A stretch of DNA of 64,000 bases, from assembly GCA_964036295.1 (NCBI GenBank), contig OZ038462.1, positions 38,911,680 through 38,975,679 of the forward strand, written 5' to 3'. The DNA is from Plumapathes pennacea. Its lineage: Eukaryota > Cnidaria > Anthozoa > Antipatharia > Myriopathidae. The position numbers and the translations under genes were made by a program. Shown here one piece after another: positions 1 to 11,900 of this stretch (the first letter of the stretch is position 1; each line of letters starts with the position of its first letter). Under the pieces are notes generated by a model, which worked only from the letters and a program-made list of their open reading frames with translations, was not told the DNA's origin and searched no databases.

Positions 1-233
1 CCGCGTCTCGTTGGTAAGATGACGTCAGAGTGGTAAACCGCTGGCCCGAAATATTTATTCACGGACAACATGGCGGACAGGCGTTTTAGCCTCCTTTGAA
101 TTAATATATCTCGGGAGTCTTACATCTGAAAAAAAGGTTTTTGGGACATTTTGCTATTCATACCATACACTTTCATTTAAAGTGGTTAAAATAGTATTTC
201 AAAGTGGTCCGATTTTGGTCAAAGTACCCCTTT
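1..233. repeat. Dispersed repeat fragment at left edge
   Basis: Non-coding. The paralogy between the exon-A segment and the gene-B segment stops here: similarity resumes at about 234 with a pyrimidine-rich splice acceptor. The stretch ends in a purine/pyrimidine-biased sequence about phenotypically silent content; no reading frame of interest is present. It reads like an inserted repeat that truncates the duplicated segment on its left side, but its family is not identified. Confidence 0.35.
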
Positions 234-270
234 AACCATATTTAAACTATTTTTACAGATTGAAGCTGCA

Positions 271-734
271 ATGACAGAGACATCGTGTGGTGTGGGGAAC
301 TTTTGTTACGACCTCTACAGTAAACTCATGTTCTCCTTTGGTTTGATATTCTATGCGAAGGTGGCTGATCTTTCCAATGAACAAGCCGGACTGGTTCTTG
401 TCTGTGGTCAAGCCACTAACTTTGCTGCCAATTTTATCTGTGGCTATCTCTGCGACCATGTCGATATTCCGCTACTTTCTCGGGTGCACGGAAGAAGGAA
501 AACCTGGCATTTAATTGGAGCTATTCTGAGCGTATTCTTCGTTGTGTTAGCGTTCACTCGTTGCTTTTTATGTCCTGAGCCACCTTTGGCAAACTCATGG
601 CTCGGATTTGGTAACTTTGCTGTTGCGTATGGCATGGGAAGCTTCTGGATGGCAGCCATAGAGGTGGAGCATCTTGCAATCATACCTGAAATTGCCAAAT
701 CTCATGATGAATTTGTCATTCTCAATTCAATCAG
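271..734 (+). pseudogene. Orphan MFSD12-like coding exon 1 (alternative first exon of gene B or truncated gene copy)
   Basis: An open exon of 464 bases starting at ATG 271 and ending at a GTGAGC donor, with the same phase as exon 1 of genes B, C and D. It encodes TM1-TM4 of an MFSD12-like transporter: the CGVGNFCYD start, a CDH...GRRK loop like MFS motif A, the CFLC pair and a HLAIIPE motif. Compared with gene B it lacks 12 codons after residue 4, in frame, and has Glu for Ala just before HLAIIPE. No exons 2-12 lie between it and gene B exon 1 at 6880, so on its own it is not a gene. It has no stop or frameshift, so it could be spliced to exon 2 at 9615 in place of B exon 1. Splicing both A and B exon 1 together would hit a stop codon in the B leader (AGA CTG AAG CTG CAA TGA). 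The status is undecided from sequence alone. Confidence 0.7.
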
Positions 735-749
735 GTGAGCCATTTATAT

Positions 750-2240
750 ACTAGAAATACGATAATCGCAGATATCCCCTCGCTCTGCCATTGATTGGAC
801 TTTTACTTTCGTACTGCTCAACAAGAGCAGCCTTTGTTTTACCGAAATGTTGACGCAATCTTTTCTTCGAAGTCAAGTGCTACACGCAAAGGAAGGAGAA
901 AAAGAATGGTGTGTGTTAGACTTTTGCGTTGAAAAAAGTGTCGATTGCGCGACGCCGTACGTATTTCCCACGGTCGGCACGTCAAATTAATTCATACAGT
1001 CTGCCAAGCAAAGTTCTCAAAATTTAATACTTAAATTTTGAAGTTAGTCGACCGCCGTAGTACGGGAAAAAAGGAACACTGATTTTCCAAGTTTGAATTC
1101 ATAGGCAGTACAATTAAATAGACTTCCTGTGCGATTTTTTTTTTTTTTACTCTGGACTGCATGCACAAGACTCAGGCATGCATATTTAATGAGCTCGAAT
1201 TGTTTTGTATGTGAACCCGCTCAAAACAGCATGATTTCTCCCAGAATCAAAGCTAAACTTGAACGGTTTACTTCAAATTATACACGGGCTTCAGACCTAG
1301 TCATACTTCAAAGGGCTTGTGAACGATTCTTGCTGCAATCACCGCGTGTCAGATTACAGCATTTGTTACAGTTTTAGTCTTGAAAGAAAAAAGACATCTA
1401 ACTAAATCATTCAAGACTCTGAGTTCCGATTGCTCTGAGCGAATACGGTAGCCGAATCTGGCGACAGAAGAGTATTAAAACAATACTTCGAGAGAAAATG
1501 ATCAGCATGCAGATCTTAATACGTTAAGTGATCGAGTTACAAAGGATAGAATATATTTGTCACGGTGATTGTTCGATTTCCACTGACTGACCTTTGTTGC
1601 TTGTCCTTTCTGAATAACTATCTGAATTTAACACAAAACGGCGTCTGAAGCTCCCGATTTGCTTTCAAGCGCTGTTCTCTTTTCGGAGTATTTTCTTCGG
1701 CACGTTTCGAGCTGTTGGTCATAACACGATTGTCGTCTTTTCTCTAGACGTATATTTGGTGCTGTTCGATTGTTTCACGATTTCGCCTTGCCCGTGCCCG
1801 TGCCTGTTCCCTTCTCTTTTGAACACGAGCTTCGCGAGACTGTTGTGTTTTCAAGTTTTCAAGTTTTTCATTTTCGTAAACACAGCTACGATATACTGTA
1901 GTTACTTCGTTTAATCTAATTTTTCTCTTATTGCGAGTAAAACTACAGGGCCACACGTAATCGATCCGGCCTTTGTTATTGGTTAAGCAGCGATAGGAAC
2001 TGGGGACGAGGTCGTACGCCAGACCGACTGACTGACAGACGAACATTACATTTCGAGATGGCGTCACGCTTGGAGTCTCCGAATGAGGCGATACTACTGC
2101 ATTAGCGTTGTGATTATTTCCCTCGCTTCGCTCGGGGACAATGAGATGAAATAATATCTGCAATGCATGATAATGCGGAGAATATGGGCTGTTTGGTGAT
2201 GAGACTATTAATCTGTCTGCAAGTAGCAAAGATATCTAAC
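750..2240 (-). repeat. STPR-type repeat element, smaller family, copy 1
   Basis: Begins at the terminal motif ACTAGAAATACGATAATCGC just after the exon-A donor. It matches 7395-8800 on the same strand and 47880-49263 on the opposite strand. The minus strand holds a short open frame (1744-2229) whose C-terminal part is rich in Arg, Gln and Glu (RREQARARARRNRETIEQ), a decayed piece of the 23-residue STPR-like repeat. Probably a non-autonomous DNA element; no transposase was seen. Confidence 0.55.
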
Positions 2241-2589
2241 TTTTAGTTCAAGCCAAAATCTACGAAAGTTTACTTAACAGCGGATAGGCCCCACAACTGA
2301 ATTGTCGACTGCTTCTAGTGTCGTTTGCTGGATTCAGTTGTAGTTTAAAGTAGGGAAGCAACAACATTCACACCGATCGCCAAACCAATATTTTACTAGA
2401 AATACGATATTCGCAGAGGTTCCACACCCAAGTAATCGATTATGTATGACATTGCTTAGAGCTCTCATGTACTGTATGCTTTCACGACACATCTCAATAT
2501 TATATAATGTAATTAAAGGCGGATGACACTATATTAGCATTTACATGATATTGGCATGTTTCCCATTCCGGAGAGTACTCATCATAATT

Positions 2590-2930
2590 TTGGGTGGGGG
2601 TGTGCCGCCTGGACCTGAAAACCCCTTACCCTATTTCAGACCAAAATATCTGACTTACTATACCCTATTTTAGACCTGACTCCATAAATATATACCCTAT
2701 TTCAGACCTGACTCCAAAATGTAAATTCAGACCTTTTTAGAGATTCATTTCTTTTGCATCAATTTCCACCCTGTGTTTTCTTCCATTTGCTGTGCATTGT
2801 CCGCTGTGACACATTTCTATTAAAATCATACCCTATCCCAGGCCAAAAAGGCAAAATCTATACCCTATTTCAGACTAAAAATGTTTGAAAATGATACCCT
2901 TTGGGGTGGCACATACCTATATGGCATAGT
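2590..2930. repeat. Degenerate repeat with TACCCTATTTCAGACC units
   Basis: A 15-16 base unit, TACCCTATTTCAGACC and variants, recurs at about 2629, 2660, 2691, 2830 and 2861, with a truncated form near 2896. The flanks GGTGTGCCGCC and GGGGTGGCACA are loosely inverted with respect to each other, which suggests an old TIR element with internal subrepeats. Not coding. Confidence 0.45.
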
Positions 2931-4386
2931 ACTCCCACTGCTGTTTGAAGAGTACAGTAATTTTATATTTTATTATATAATATGTAGGGTGGTCTTAAAA
3001 GAAGGAAGTTCTTATGATATTATTCATCATGCCATGTCCATTTCACAGTAATTTATTCCGTTTCATAAGAAAGTATACAGAGTCAGTCTTCACACTACAT
3101 ATTCATTGGTGAAAGACTGTATTATTCTACATATCATACATACTTCTCAAGTACCTGTAGGTTACATTATACTTCTCAGAAGCAAATTGTTGCATGTGTT
3201 GCCTAGTACATGTACAAACACACAAAATCCCATGCCAGAGAAATATAGCCCTAACCCTATACTCTCCTGTGAGTGAAAATGGAAAAATGAATTATAAATA
3301 TTCAATAATTTTACAGAATATTAGACAAATGAGAGTCAGGTTCGCACATTATCCACAACTGTAAGATGCTGTGAGACACGAGAAGAGCATCAGTTACTAC
3401 TGTATTGAATTCTTATCTTAAAAAAGTCTCATTTTCCCATGCCATGTGGGTATAAACTACCTCTTCCTAATCACAGAAGGATACTTTTTCCAGTTGGACT
3501 TAGTGAACTTCATGTTTGTCTTGATATTTAGGGACCTATGAAAAACAAAACAAGCATCAAAAGTCTATTTATTAAAAAAGTGTGTTCTGTGGCTTGAGAT
3601 ACTATGGGTGGGTGGGGAAGCAGATTGTGTTGGCGGGGTAACAGTTTAGACAATATCTCACCAGATGTCATGCAGGTGCATGGAAAGAAACTTGTTCAAA
3701 AGAAAACTTATTAAACTATATCACTAATTCTATCTAGGAAAAGAAAGAAATTAATGCTAGTAAAGAGCTGGCTGAAGTGAAATGAAACTAACTGCACATG
3801 GTAAATGCAAATGACTTGTTTGGCTTATAATTATGTATCTTTGCAAATGGATTTTTGACTTTCAGTCTACTGAAGGCATTGACTTGTCAGGGCATTATCT
3901 AATTGAACTTATTTAGATCATGGCAATTTTTTTCTGCCCACACCAGCTACTAACACAGTAAATCTCTTCTGAACATTACTTTATACACAGTAATGTATAA
4001 AGTACAGCTAAACTGCTAATTCAAAAATGCAAAAGGAAATTCAGCAATAAATTAAATTCTTTTCCTGGTGCCAAATTTGACAAAATAATCATTCATAACA
4101 ATTTATAGTTTACTAAACATCATTTCTGTTTATTTATATATACATTTTATATTAGTATAATTATGTACTATGATTTATAGCAAAGGGAAGGGGGGCTTAG
4201 TAAGACAAAGAAGTAAATACAAACAAAGACTGTATTGTTATGAAAAGTAGTGGCCGGGTTTTGGAAAGTTTAGCCCAACATAAAAAAATACAGTTCATAT
4301 AGTACTTATACAGTGTTATACAGTACATGATAAAAACAGCTGAGCAGTTAAAAAAATAATGCCTACTTGAACCAGAACTCACAAGT
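2931..4386. other. AT-rich spacer with no recognised feature
   Basis: About 1.45 kb of AT-rich sequence with only short, unremarkable open frames. No splice-site-bounded exon of the MFSD12-like family, no RNA gene and no clear terminal repeat were seen. Confidence 0.5.
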
Positions 4387-4818
4387 TTTTGCACTTTATA
4401 ATTTCACAGAAGACAAATATTTTGATCTGTTTTTTAATAAACTGAAATCATGGTTTCTAGTGCTGCAATTTTAATAAACACAGTTCTCTCTAATCAAATG
4501 CACAGAAACGCCAACTTCTTCTGTAGAGTGATATATATGTTGTGATTTTGTCTATAAAGCAAGTTGTTAAGTGGCAAATTTTTACCTCTGCACTGTATGA
4601 CACTGGAAGTTGATTTAACTGCCAAGACTCAAACGGTCAAAACAGTTTTCTGTCGTGAAAATTTATAGCATCACAACAACAAAGCTTTATCGCGGCCACA
4701 AAATGTCCGATAAGCTCGAAGCAATGCATATAAACGGATGAGTTGAGCAAAGAAAGTAAATAGACGTGTATTACCTGCCCCTTGGAGCTATCGGCTGGCC
4801 TTCAAGCACTGTTTTAGT

Positions 4819-5450
4819 TTATTTTCTGTCCTCCTGCTGTTCGTGCAGAACCGGGTTGTCAGGGTTAGCCCATCCACGGCTATGCAGATATTGTTGCCTC
4901 TGGAAGCGCCGTTCTTCGACAAGAGACGAACGTTGCTCACGGCGTCCATTGTTGGCCTCATTTTGAGCCTGAAGCCTGCGGGCCTCTTGTGCAATCGTTT
5001 CATTGTGGCGTCGGGAGGCAGCTCGTTGTCGAGCGGCTTTCACGCGCTGTTCTTTTGCCTGAGTTGTTTCTTGGGCCAGCTTCTGCCTATGATGCTCCCG
5101 ATCAGCTGCTCTCTTTCCTGGGTTGTCTCCTGAGCTCGTTTCTGCTGATAATGCTCTCGGTCATACCGTTGCTTCGCTTTTTTTGGCAGCGACAGCACTG
5201 TCTGTTTGCCGTCTGCGCTCGAGACGGATACACCGCTCCTGGCTTGTCTTACGAATTCGTCTTAGTCTCGCTTGTTCTCTTCGTTTTTGAAGACAAACTT
5301 ATTTCTTCTCTTGAGAGTGTTCGGTTTGATTCTTCGCTTGACTTGCCTCCTATAGTGTCCGTTGCTTCGCAACGGACCAGCAGAACACCACGTGATCAAC
5401 CCAGCAGACACCGCGGTGCGGGAAGGTCGCCCGTGAACGAAAAACATTAA
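4819..5450 (-). pseudogene. Broken STPR-repeat coding relic
   Basis: Reading on the minus strand, the distal part (4819-5043) is open and matches the C-terminal half of the intact frame at 37062-37586 (ARQRAASRRHN, RRLQAQNEAN). The N-terminal half lies in other frames, with the break near the T-run at 5179-5187, where this copy appears to have more T than the other. A further in-frame stop region occurs near 5350-5400. Product: a basic, coiled-coil-prone STPR-like protein remnant, non-functional here. Confidence 0.5.
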
Positions 5451-5499
5451 AACACGAGATTCGAGGTCGCGAGAGGAAAGAGCCTGGGAACGAGGTTAG

Positions 5500-5640
5500 A
5501 GTGTTCTACCCAGCAAACCCCGCGCGTGATTCTGTTCCGAGTTTCTACCCAGCAAACTGCGCTGCGCGGGGAAGTGATTCTCTTCCGATGTTTTTCCCAG
5601 CAAACCCCGCTGCGCGGGGAGGTCGCCCGTGAACGAAAAA
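5500..5640. repeat. Imperfect tandem units with GC-rich hairpin CCCCGCTGCGCGGGG
   Basis: Three loosely repeated units of about 45-60 bases, each with a form of CCCAGCAAACCCCGC followed by a GC-rich hairpin. The same array occurs at 37715-37850. It belongs to the larger STPR element and is too degenerate and irregular to be a CRISPR array. Confidence 0.5.
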
Positions 5641-6059
5641 CATTAAAAAACGACATGGTGTTCAGATTAGTACCCACGACAAAAACCCATCGAAATTAGC
5701 TATAGCATATCGATCATCCATGCTGAACTCGAGATGAGCATTGAGCAGCAGGCGGTGAAAATTGTAAACATTGTTTTGCCAATGTTTTGTCAAAAATAGA
5801 ACATATTCATATAACTGTCTTGTAAAACAAAAACGATAATTATTTATTATATGCAAGGTCTCTTGAAACAGTAAAAACTACCCGAGCTACGTCAGTGGAG
5901 AAACGTGCCTATCCGGCCAAGAACGCAGTTTAAGACGGAATCTATAGCTGAACAGTGTCATCATCCGCAGAAGAACACGATGTATGTATACCGCGACATT
6001 GTGGCTATGCTTCGTTAAACAAACACTCGTTCGTTCTTAAATTGCAATGCGCATCAAAG

Positions 6060-6530
6060 CTTTCCATGCGACCACTCTCGTAAGCGACCAGCTCCAATTA
6101 CGACCACCACTGTGATACTCCGTTTGAACTGTTACTCAAACTCTGTGATCAAAAGCTCTCGTAAGTGACCGGGACCACTTTTTAGAATTACGAACTGGTC
6201 TTTTGCTTTGTTTTAAGCTCTTGTATGCGACCACGCACAGGGTCTGACTCGTATTAGTCAACATTTTACTGAAAGTGAACACTACTTGATCGCGTTTACA
6301 GCAATAATATGACACATTGTACAAATGGTTCGTTTGATAAGATCTTGAATTAGAATTTCAAGGAGTTTTGGGTGGAGTATCTGTCCGGCTTTATGCTAAA
6401 AGCTCTTGTAAGCGACCAGTCTCTATTGTTTCAGCGTGTCGTCGCTTCCATTCTCGTAAGCGACCAGCTCTAGTTACAACCACGTTTTCGAATTCCCGAG
6501 GTGGCCGCCTACGAGAGCTTGGACTGTATC
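6060..6530. repeat. MITE-like repeat with CTCGTAAGCGACCA subrepeats
   Basis: CTCGTAAGCGACCA or close variants recur at about 6078, 6160, 6222, 6403 and 6454, and an inverted form occurs near 6500-6520 (GGTGGCCGCCTACGAGAGCT). The outer ends are therefore inverted with respect to each other. No coding content. Confidence 0.5.
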
Positions 6531-6585
6531 TAAAAAGCGGCTTTGATTCTTTGGCTTACCAGTGAGACCCATAAGTTTATAAGAC

Positions 6586-6630
6586 TGGCTGTTATTTTGT
6601 TGTGCCTCAATACTCCCGGACAATTATACG
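6586..6630 (+). promoter_or_regulatory. Conserved upstream block of gene B (candidate 5' UTR or promoter element)
   Basis: A block of about 45 bases containing TCAATACTCCCGGAC matches 38801-38850 upstream of gene D. In D it lies immediately before the start codon; in B it lies about 250 bases upstream, with a pyrimidine-rich acceptor (TTTTTACAG, ending 6867) between it and the ATG. This suggests transcribed leader sequence with an intron in B. No TATA box or initiator can be assigned. Confidence 0.4.
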
Positions 6631-6841
6631 TTGCACTTTGCCTATTTGGATGACAATTCGTGTTCTTAGTACATGCAACGCGGCCTACAGCTTATCTTTG
6701 GACTTGTGTTGAATTCAAGTTTTAATCTTTTCCTGCTCACACAAGTTCGACATCCCTAATGTAGTGCTGTCAAAAATAATTACTATATATTAACCTCTGT
6801 CTCAGAAAGCAGCAGTAGATGTAAAGCATGTTGGACTCAGT

Positions 6842-8937
6842 TAACCATATTTAAACTATTTTTACAGACTGAAGCTGCAATGACAGAGACAGAGGGCCAG
6901 AGTAGCACAGGAAGGAAAGTCCTGTTTTCGTGTGGTGTGGGGAACTTTTGTTACGACCTCTACAGTAAACTCATGTTCTCCTTTGGTTTGATATTCTATG
7001 CGAAGGTGGCTGATCTTTCCAATGAACAAGCCGGACTGGTTCTTGTCTGTGGTCAAGTCACTAACTTTGCTGCCAATTTTATTTTTGGCTATCTCTGCGA
7101 CCATGTCGATATTCCGCTACTTTCTCGGGTGCACGGAAGAAGGAAAACCTGGCATTTAATTGGAGCTATTCTGAGCGTATTCTTCGTTGTGTTAGCGTTC
7201 ACTCGTTGCTTTTTATGTCCTGAGCCACCTTTGGCAAACTCATGGCTCGGATTTGGTAACTTTGCTGTTGCGTATGGCATGGGAAGCTTCTGGATGGCAG
7301 CCATAGAGGTGGCGCATCTTGCAATCATACCTGAAATTGCCAAATCTCATGATGAATTTGTCATTCTCAATTCAATCAGGTGAGCCATTTATATACTAGA
7401 AATACGATAATCGCAGATACCCCCTCGCTCTGCCATTGATTGGACTTTTACTTTCGTACTGCTCAACAAGAGCAGCCTTTGTTTTACCGAAATGTTGACG
7501 CAATCTTTTCTTCGAAGTCAAGTGCTACACGCAAAGGAAGGAGAAAAAGAATGGTGTGTGTTAGACTTTTGCGTTGAAAAAAGTGTCGATTGCGCGACGC
7601 CGTACGTATTTCCCACGGTCGGCACGTCAAATTAATTCATACAGTCTGCCAAGCAAAGTTCTCAAAATTTAATACTTAAATTTTGAAGTTAGTCGACCGC
7701 CGTAGTACGGGAAAAAAGGAACACTGATTTTCCAAGTTTGAATTCATAGGCAGTACAATTAAATAGGCTTCCTGTGCGATTTTTGTTTTACTCTGGACTG
7801 CATGCACAAGACTCAGGCATGCAGATTTAATGAGCTCGAATTGTTTTGTATGTGAACCCGCTCAAAACAGCGCGATTTCTCCCAGAATCAAAGCAAAACT
7901 TGAACGGTTTACTTCAAATTATACACGGGCTTCAGACCTAGTCATACTTCAAAGGGCTTGTGAACGATTCTCGCTGCAATCACCGCGTGTCAGATTACAG
8001 CATTTGTTACAGTTTTAGTCTTGAAAGAAAAAAGACATCTAACTAAATCATTCAAGACTCTGAGTTCCGATTGCTCTGAGCGAATACGGTAGCCGAATCT
8101 GGCGACAGAAGAGTATTAAAACAATACTTCGAGAGAAAATGATCAGCATGCAGATTTTAATACGTTAAGTGATCGAGTTACAAAGGATAGAATATATTTG
8201 TCACGGTGATTGTTCGATTTCCACTGACTGACTTTTGTTGCTTGTCCTTTCTGAATAACTATCTGAATTTAACACAAAAACGGCGTCTGAAGCTCCCGAT
8301 TTGCTTTCAAGCGCTGTTCTCTTTTCGGAGTATTTTCTTCGGCCTGCATTTGCTTCTGAAGCTGCCGATTTGCTTTCAGGCGCTGTTCTCTTTGCGGAGT
8401 CGTTTCTTCAGCACGCTTCGTGCTGTCGACATAACACAATTGTCTTCTTTTCTCTGGAGTGGACGTATATTTAGCGCTGTTCGATCGTTTCACGATTTCG
8501 CCTTGCCCGTGCCCATGTCTGTCCCCTTCTCTTTTGAAGACGAGCTTCGCGAGACTGTTGTGTTTCAAGTTTTCCAGTTTTCCAGTTTTCCATTTCCGTA
8601 AACACAGCTACGATATACTGTAGTTACTTCGTTTAATCTAATTTTTCTCTTATTGCGAGTAAAACTACAGGGCCACACGTAATCGATCCGGCCTTTGTTA
8701 TTGGTTAAGCAGCGATAGGAACTGGGGACGAGGTCGTACGCCAGACAGACTGACTGACAGACGAACATTAAATTTCGAGATGGCGTCACGCTTCTATCAC
8801 AATCTACGAAAGTTTACTTAACAGCGGATAGGCCCCACAACTGAATTGTCGACTGCTTCTAGTGTCGTTTGCTGGATTCAGTTGTAGTTTAAAATAGGGA
8901 AGCAACAACATTCACACCGATTGCCAAACCAATCTTT
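6842..8937 (+). repeat. Segmental duplication copy B (matches 234-2391)
   Basis: Holds the acceptor, start codon, exon 1, donor and the first part of intron 1 of gene B. It is near-identical to the upstream orphan segment. The right-hand breakpoint differs: copy A continues into ACTAGAAATACGATATTCGC at about 2396, a relative of the STPR-element end, while copy B continues into unrelated sequence. Confidence 0.85.
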
Positions 8938-11900
8938 TATTACCTTTACTTTGTATTTCAAACACGAGTGGAAGTGTTTGATGAGGGTTCCAACCACGAG
9001 GCCTCTTCGACCGAGTGAATAACTACTGCGTTTGAGAATTAGAAATGTGAACTCCGTCAGTGCAAATCACGTGACCACGACAGCCAATCAGAATGCAACG
9101 TTAATCGATCCAAAATTAGAAATAGACCGTGTTATTACACGACTTCACATTTTCGAGTGCCAATAAGGGCCAAAAACGAGTGCAAAGCTAGGAGCGTATT
9201 GTACTCGTCAGGAGCCAGATCAACTGTTTTATTAGCTTACGTGATCAATTTTCGCAAGCAAAGTTTACGAACGCGTCAATTTTTGTTCCATTTTGCGCGC
9301 GGCGAGAACGTTTGCCCTGCTTCGTTTGTCGTATAATAAAAAATTTATTACACGAAAGGTCGACGTGCAAGACGGCTGTATTTTACTGGTCAGTTTTATT
9401 TTTACTCGCCTGAAGCAGGCTCGAAAAAATAAAACCGACTCGTGAAAATACTCCGTCGTATTGTACTTCTTCCCGTGTAATAACCACTTTGTATTGTGTG
9501 TTGGTGGCCTCCCTTCGATGATGATGACATTAACAGCCCTTTTGCATACAGTCGGAAAGTTTGTAAAGTTTACTGTTATTTCTCGGCTTTAATCCTGTGG
9601 TATCTCTTTTGCAGGGCCACTTTTTCTTACATTGGAGGGATATGTACGTATGGTGTGGCGTGGATTTTTCTGGGCCAAAGCAGTGACACGTATTTGTCAC
9701 CAGATAACTCGATGGACTTTACGGTAATATTTGATACTTCTGTGCTATACGTTAGGAGACATCTTATTTGTTATGTAAAAGAATCCACCACTGAGATATA
9801 ATAAGCAACCTCAAATGCTCCACATTGATATACAAGTCTATTGCTGTTTTAATAGTTTTCTCGTATATTGTGTTCTGGATGTTAATCATAGACTGCTCTT
9901 CCAGGCTACACTCTTTTAAAGATTTAAAGATTTTTAAAGATTTAGTGTCCACAATTAGCTGGGAAGCTAAACAATCTGACACTTTCAATAAAGTTATTAT
10001 TATTATTAAGTTATGTCCGATTCAATACAAATTAGCTCAAACAATAGATTTCGCTCATTTTCATTGAGTTCGGCACGCAGTGGCGCGATGTTTGAAACGA
10101 GCTTTACATCTTGGAACTTATGTTGCCGAATGGCTGCCCAAAACAGTTATTATTTTCTGGCAATATGGACAACCGTATGATGTCACAATATTCAAGGTCG
10201 CGCTATTTAAATCTATAATTTGACTTGTGGATAAAAATGGCCTGTGATCGTACGCGCCGTACCTTGCACTTTTGTTTGCTTGTTGTATTACAGATTGCAG
10301 TGTCCCTCTTCGTGCCCTGATTTTGTTACATAATGATCAAGGCGAATATGTATTTTCCTATTGAATCCATTTCTTAAAGATATTTTTGCATTCAAATTGC
10401 TTTAAAAAAACTGAAACTAGCAAAGTTTGTCTAGTCAGCATGTCCTTCATACGAGGTCCGCAATGATGTATGGGACTTAACCTTCTGGGCCCTAAATGAC
10501 TAAGGAAAAGATTTCTGTTCATCTTTGTTGAGAGTAATTATATGATGCCTTAGTAAGTTTGTGGTTCATTAAACTACTTTAACGTAAGCCAAAGAAAATT
10601 ATACACCAAATTTCTGACTAACGAACTGTATTTTCGTTAAAATGCGGTCGCGCGTGCTGCAGTCTAAATATGTATAGGGCGTAATTATAATTATCTTTTC
10701 CATATATTTTTGTAAAAAAAAAAACAACAACAACAAAAAAAAGAAAAAAAAAGGAAAAACCAGATTATAATCTTCTCACGCAAGCAAGCAAGAGGCGATG
10801 GCTTTTCCTCGCACTCTGCTGGTTGTTTTTTTTTAAGCAAAACCAAATGCGAATGGTTGGATGAAAGTGTCTTCTTTCATCCTCTCCAAATTTTGGTATT
10901 GCAATTACTTAGTGGTTTTAGTTTTCAAAGGCTTTTTTCAACTTTATCTTATGAAACCCAACATCATGAAAGGCTTTGAATTGATCCACAACTAAATAGT
11001 ATTTTTATTTCTCAACAGAAAATTACGGCTGCAATTAGTGCATTGGGAGTCATATTTATGGTCATATTTCACGTTGGATCCCCCGAGAAGATGGTTGAGA
11101 TGAGAGCTAAGGAAAAAACCAGGGTAGGTTCTTATGTAGCCCCTTCTTTGCTGACGTTGATGCTAACACTAGTTATAAAAATATATGTATTCCGTTATCA
11201 AAAATGTATTTTATCGCATTCCGTGCCGTATGCAAAACACAATGTCCCTTTGTTAATTTCTTTCAGCGAAAGAATAGTGAAATTATTTCCTCTGGTGTCT
11301 ATTCCGTCTCAGTAGTGTACGATATGGAACAAGAGGGGAAGAAAGGTGCGTTAAAATTGTTTGGAGAGTGACCGAGTGCACTTTACTCGTGTGATCTTAA
11401 TTAAAAGGCTTTGAATTGATCCACAACTGCACGGATATGCACGGATATGCATGATGTATGTAATTGCTCGCGGGGGCCTGGGGCCCAACGCGAACTTAGG
11501 AAGGTAAGGTCTTTTATTTATTTATTTTTTAATTTTTTTTGTCGGTCGAGAATCAGCACACGGTGATTGGTTCAGATTATCACGTGATATGCAATGACGT
11601 AATTGCCTTCGTTAAACAACTCGAGTGTGGCCATGAATTGCTCGGTACTTGTGTGTAAAAGTTAACTTTATTTAATCCAAACTCAACACGGTTTGGATTT
11701 GTGCCGGACACGCACTGATAAACTGGATGTTAGGGAACGATTTTGGGCTTGCGTTCTTTAGTTCACCGCGGAAGCTTTGAGAATAGCCATAAACAGATGT
11801 TTGATGGATACTGCTGGGGGATTGCAAATATCTCTGTCGCCGCTAAATATTTAGTCCCGACGAAACTTTCTGTGGCGACACGAAATACTTCTGGGAAGAA

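Larger units (their letters stand above)
234..2391 (+). repeat. Segmental duplication carrying MFSD12-like exon 1 (copy A)
   Basis: Near-identical to 6842-8937. The shared part includes the splice acceptor before the start codon, coding exon 1, its GTGAGC donor and about 1.6 kb of intron 1, including an STPR-element copy. Differences seen: 36 bases missing from exon A near the start, a few substitutions, and about 190 bases around 2075-2265 that are absent from the other copy. The very high similarity, intron sequence included, points to a recent duplication. Confidence 0.85.
4387..6030 (-). mobile_element. STPR-type repeat element, larger family, copy 1
   Basis: Paralogous over its length to 36600-38415, which sits in the same position upstream of gene D. 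Landmarks shared in order: ACTCACAAGTT..TTGCACT, the STPR-coding stretch on the minus strand, GC-rich subrepeats ending CCCCGCTGCGCGGGG, and GAGCTACGTCAGTGGAGAA. The copy next to gene B has decayed coding sequence. Because the pair is syntenic relative to two tandem genes, it may have been copied together with the promoter region instead of inserting twice. Confidence 0.6.

Noticed and set aside
253-698. Minus-strand open frames opposite exon A (also 6862-7343 opposite gene B exon 1, and 26742-27038 opposite gene C exon 1)
   Set aside because: Antisense shadows of well-supported coding exons; no domain of their own.
5500-5640. Spaced GC-rich repeats looking superficially like a CRISPR array
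   Set aside because: Only three degenerate units with unequal spacing in a eukaryotic genome, part of a dispersed element.
5447-5677. Minus-strand frame with repeated SPRSGVCW-like units, and its twin at 37655-37885
   Set aside because: The peptide repetition follows the GC-rich DNA subrepeats of the element; there is no sign that protein sequence is conserved over DNA sequence.
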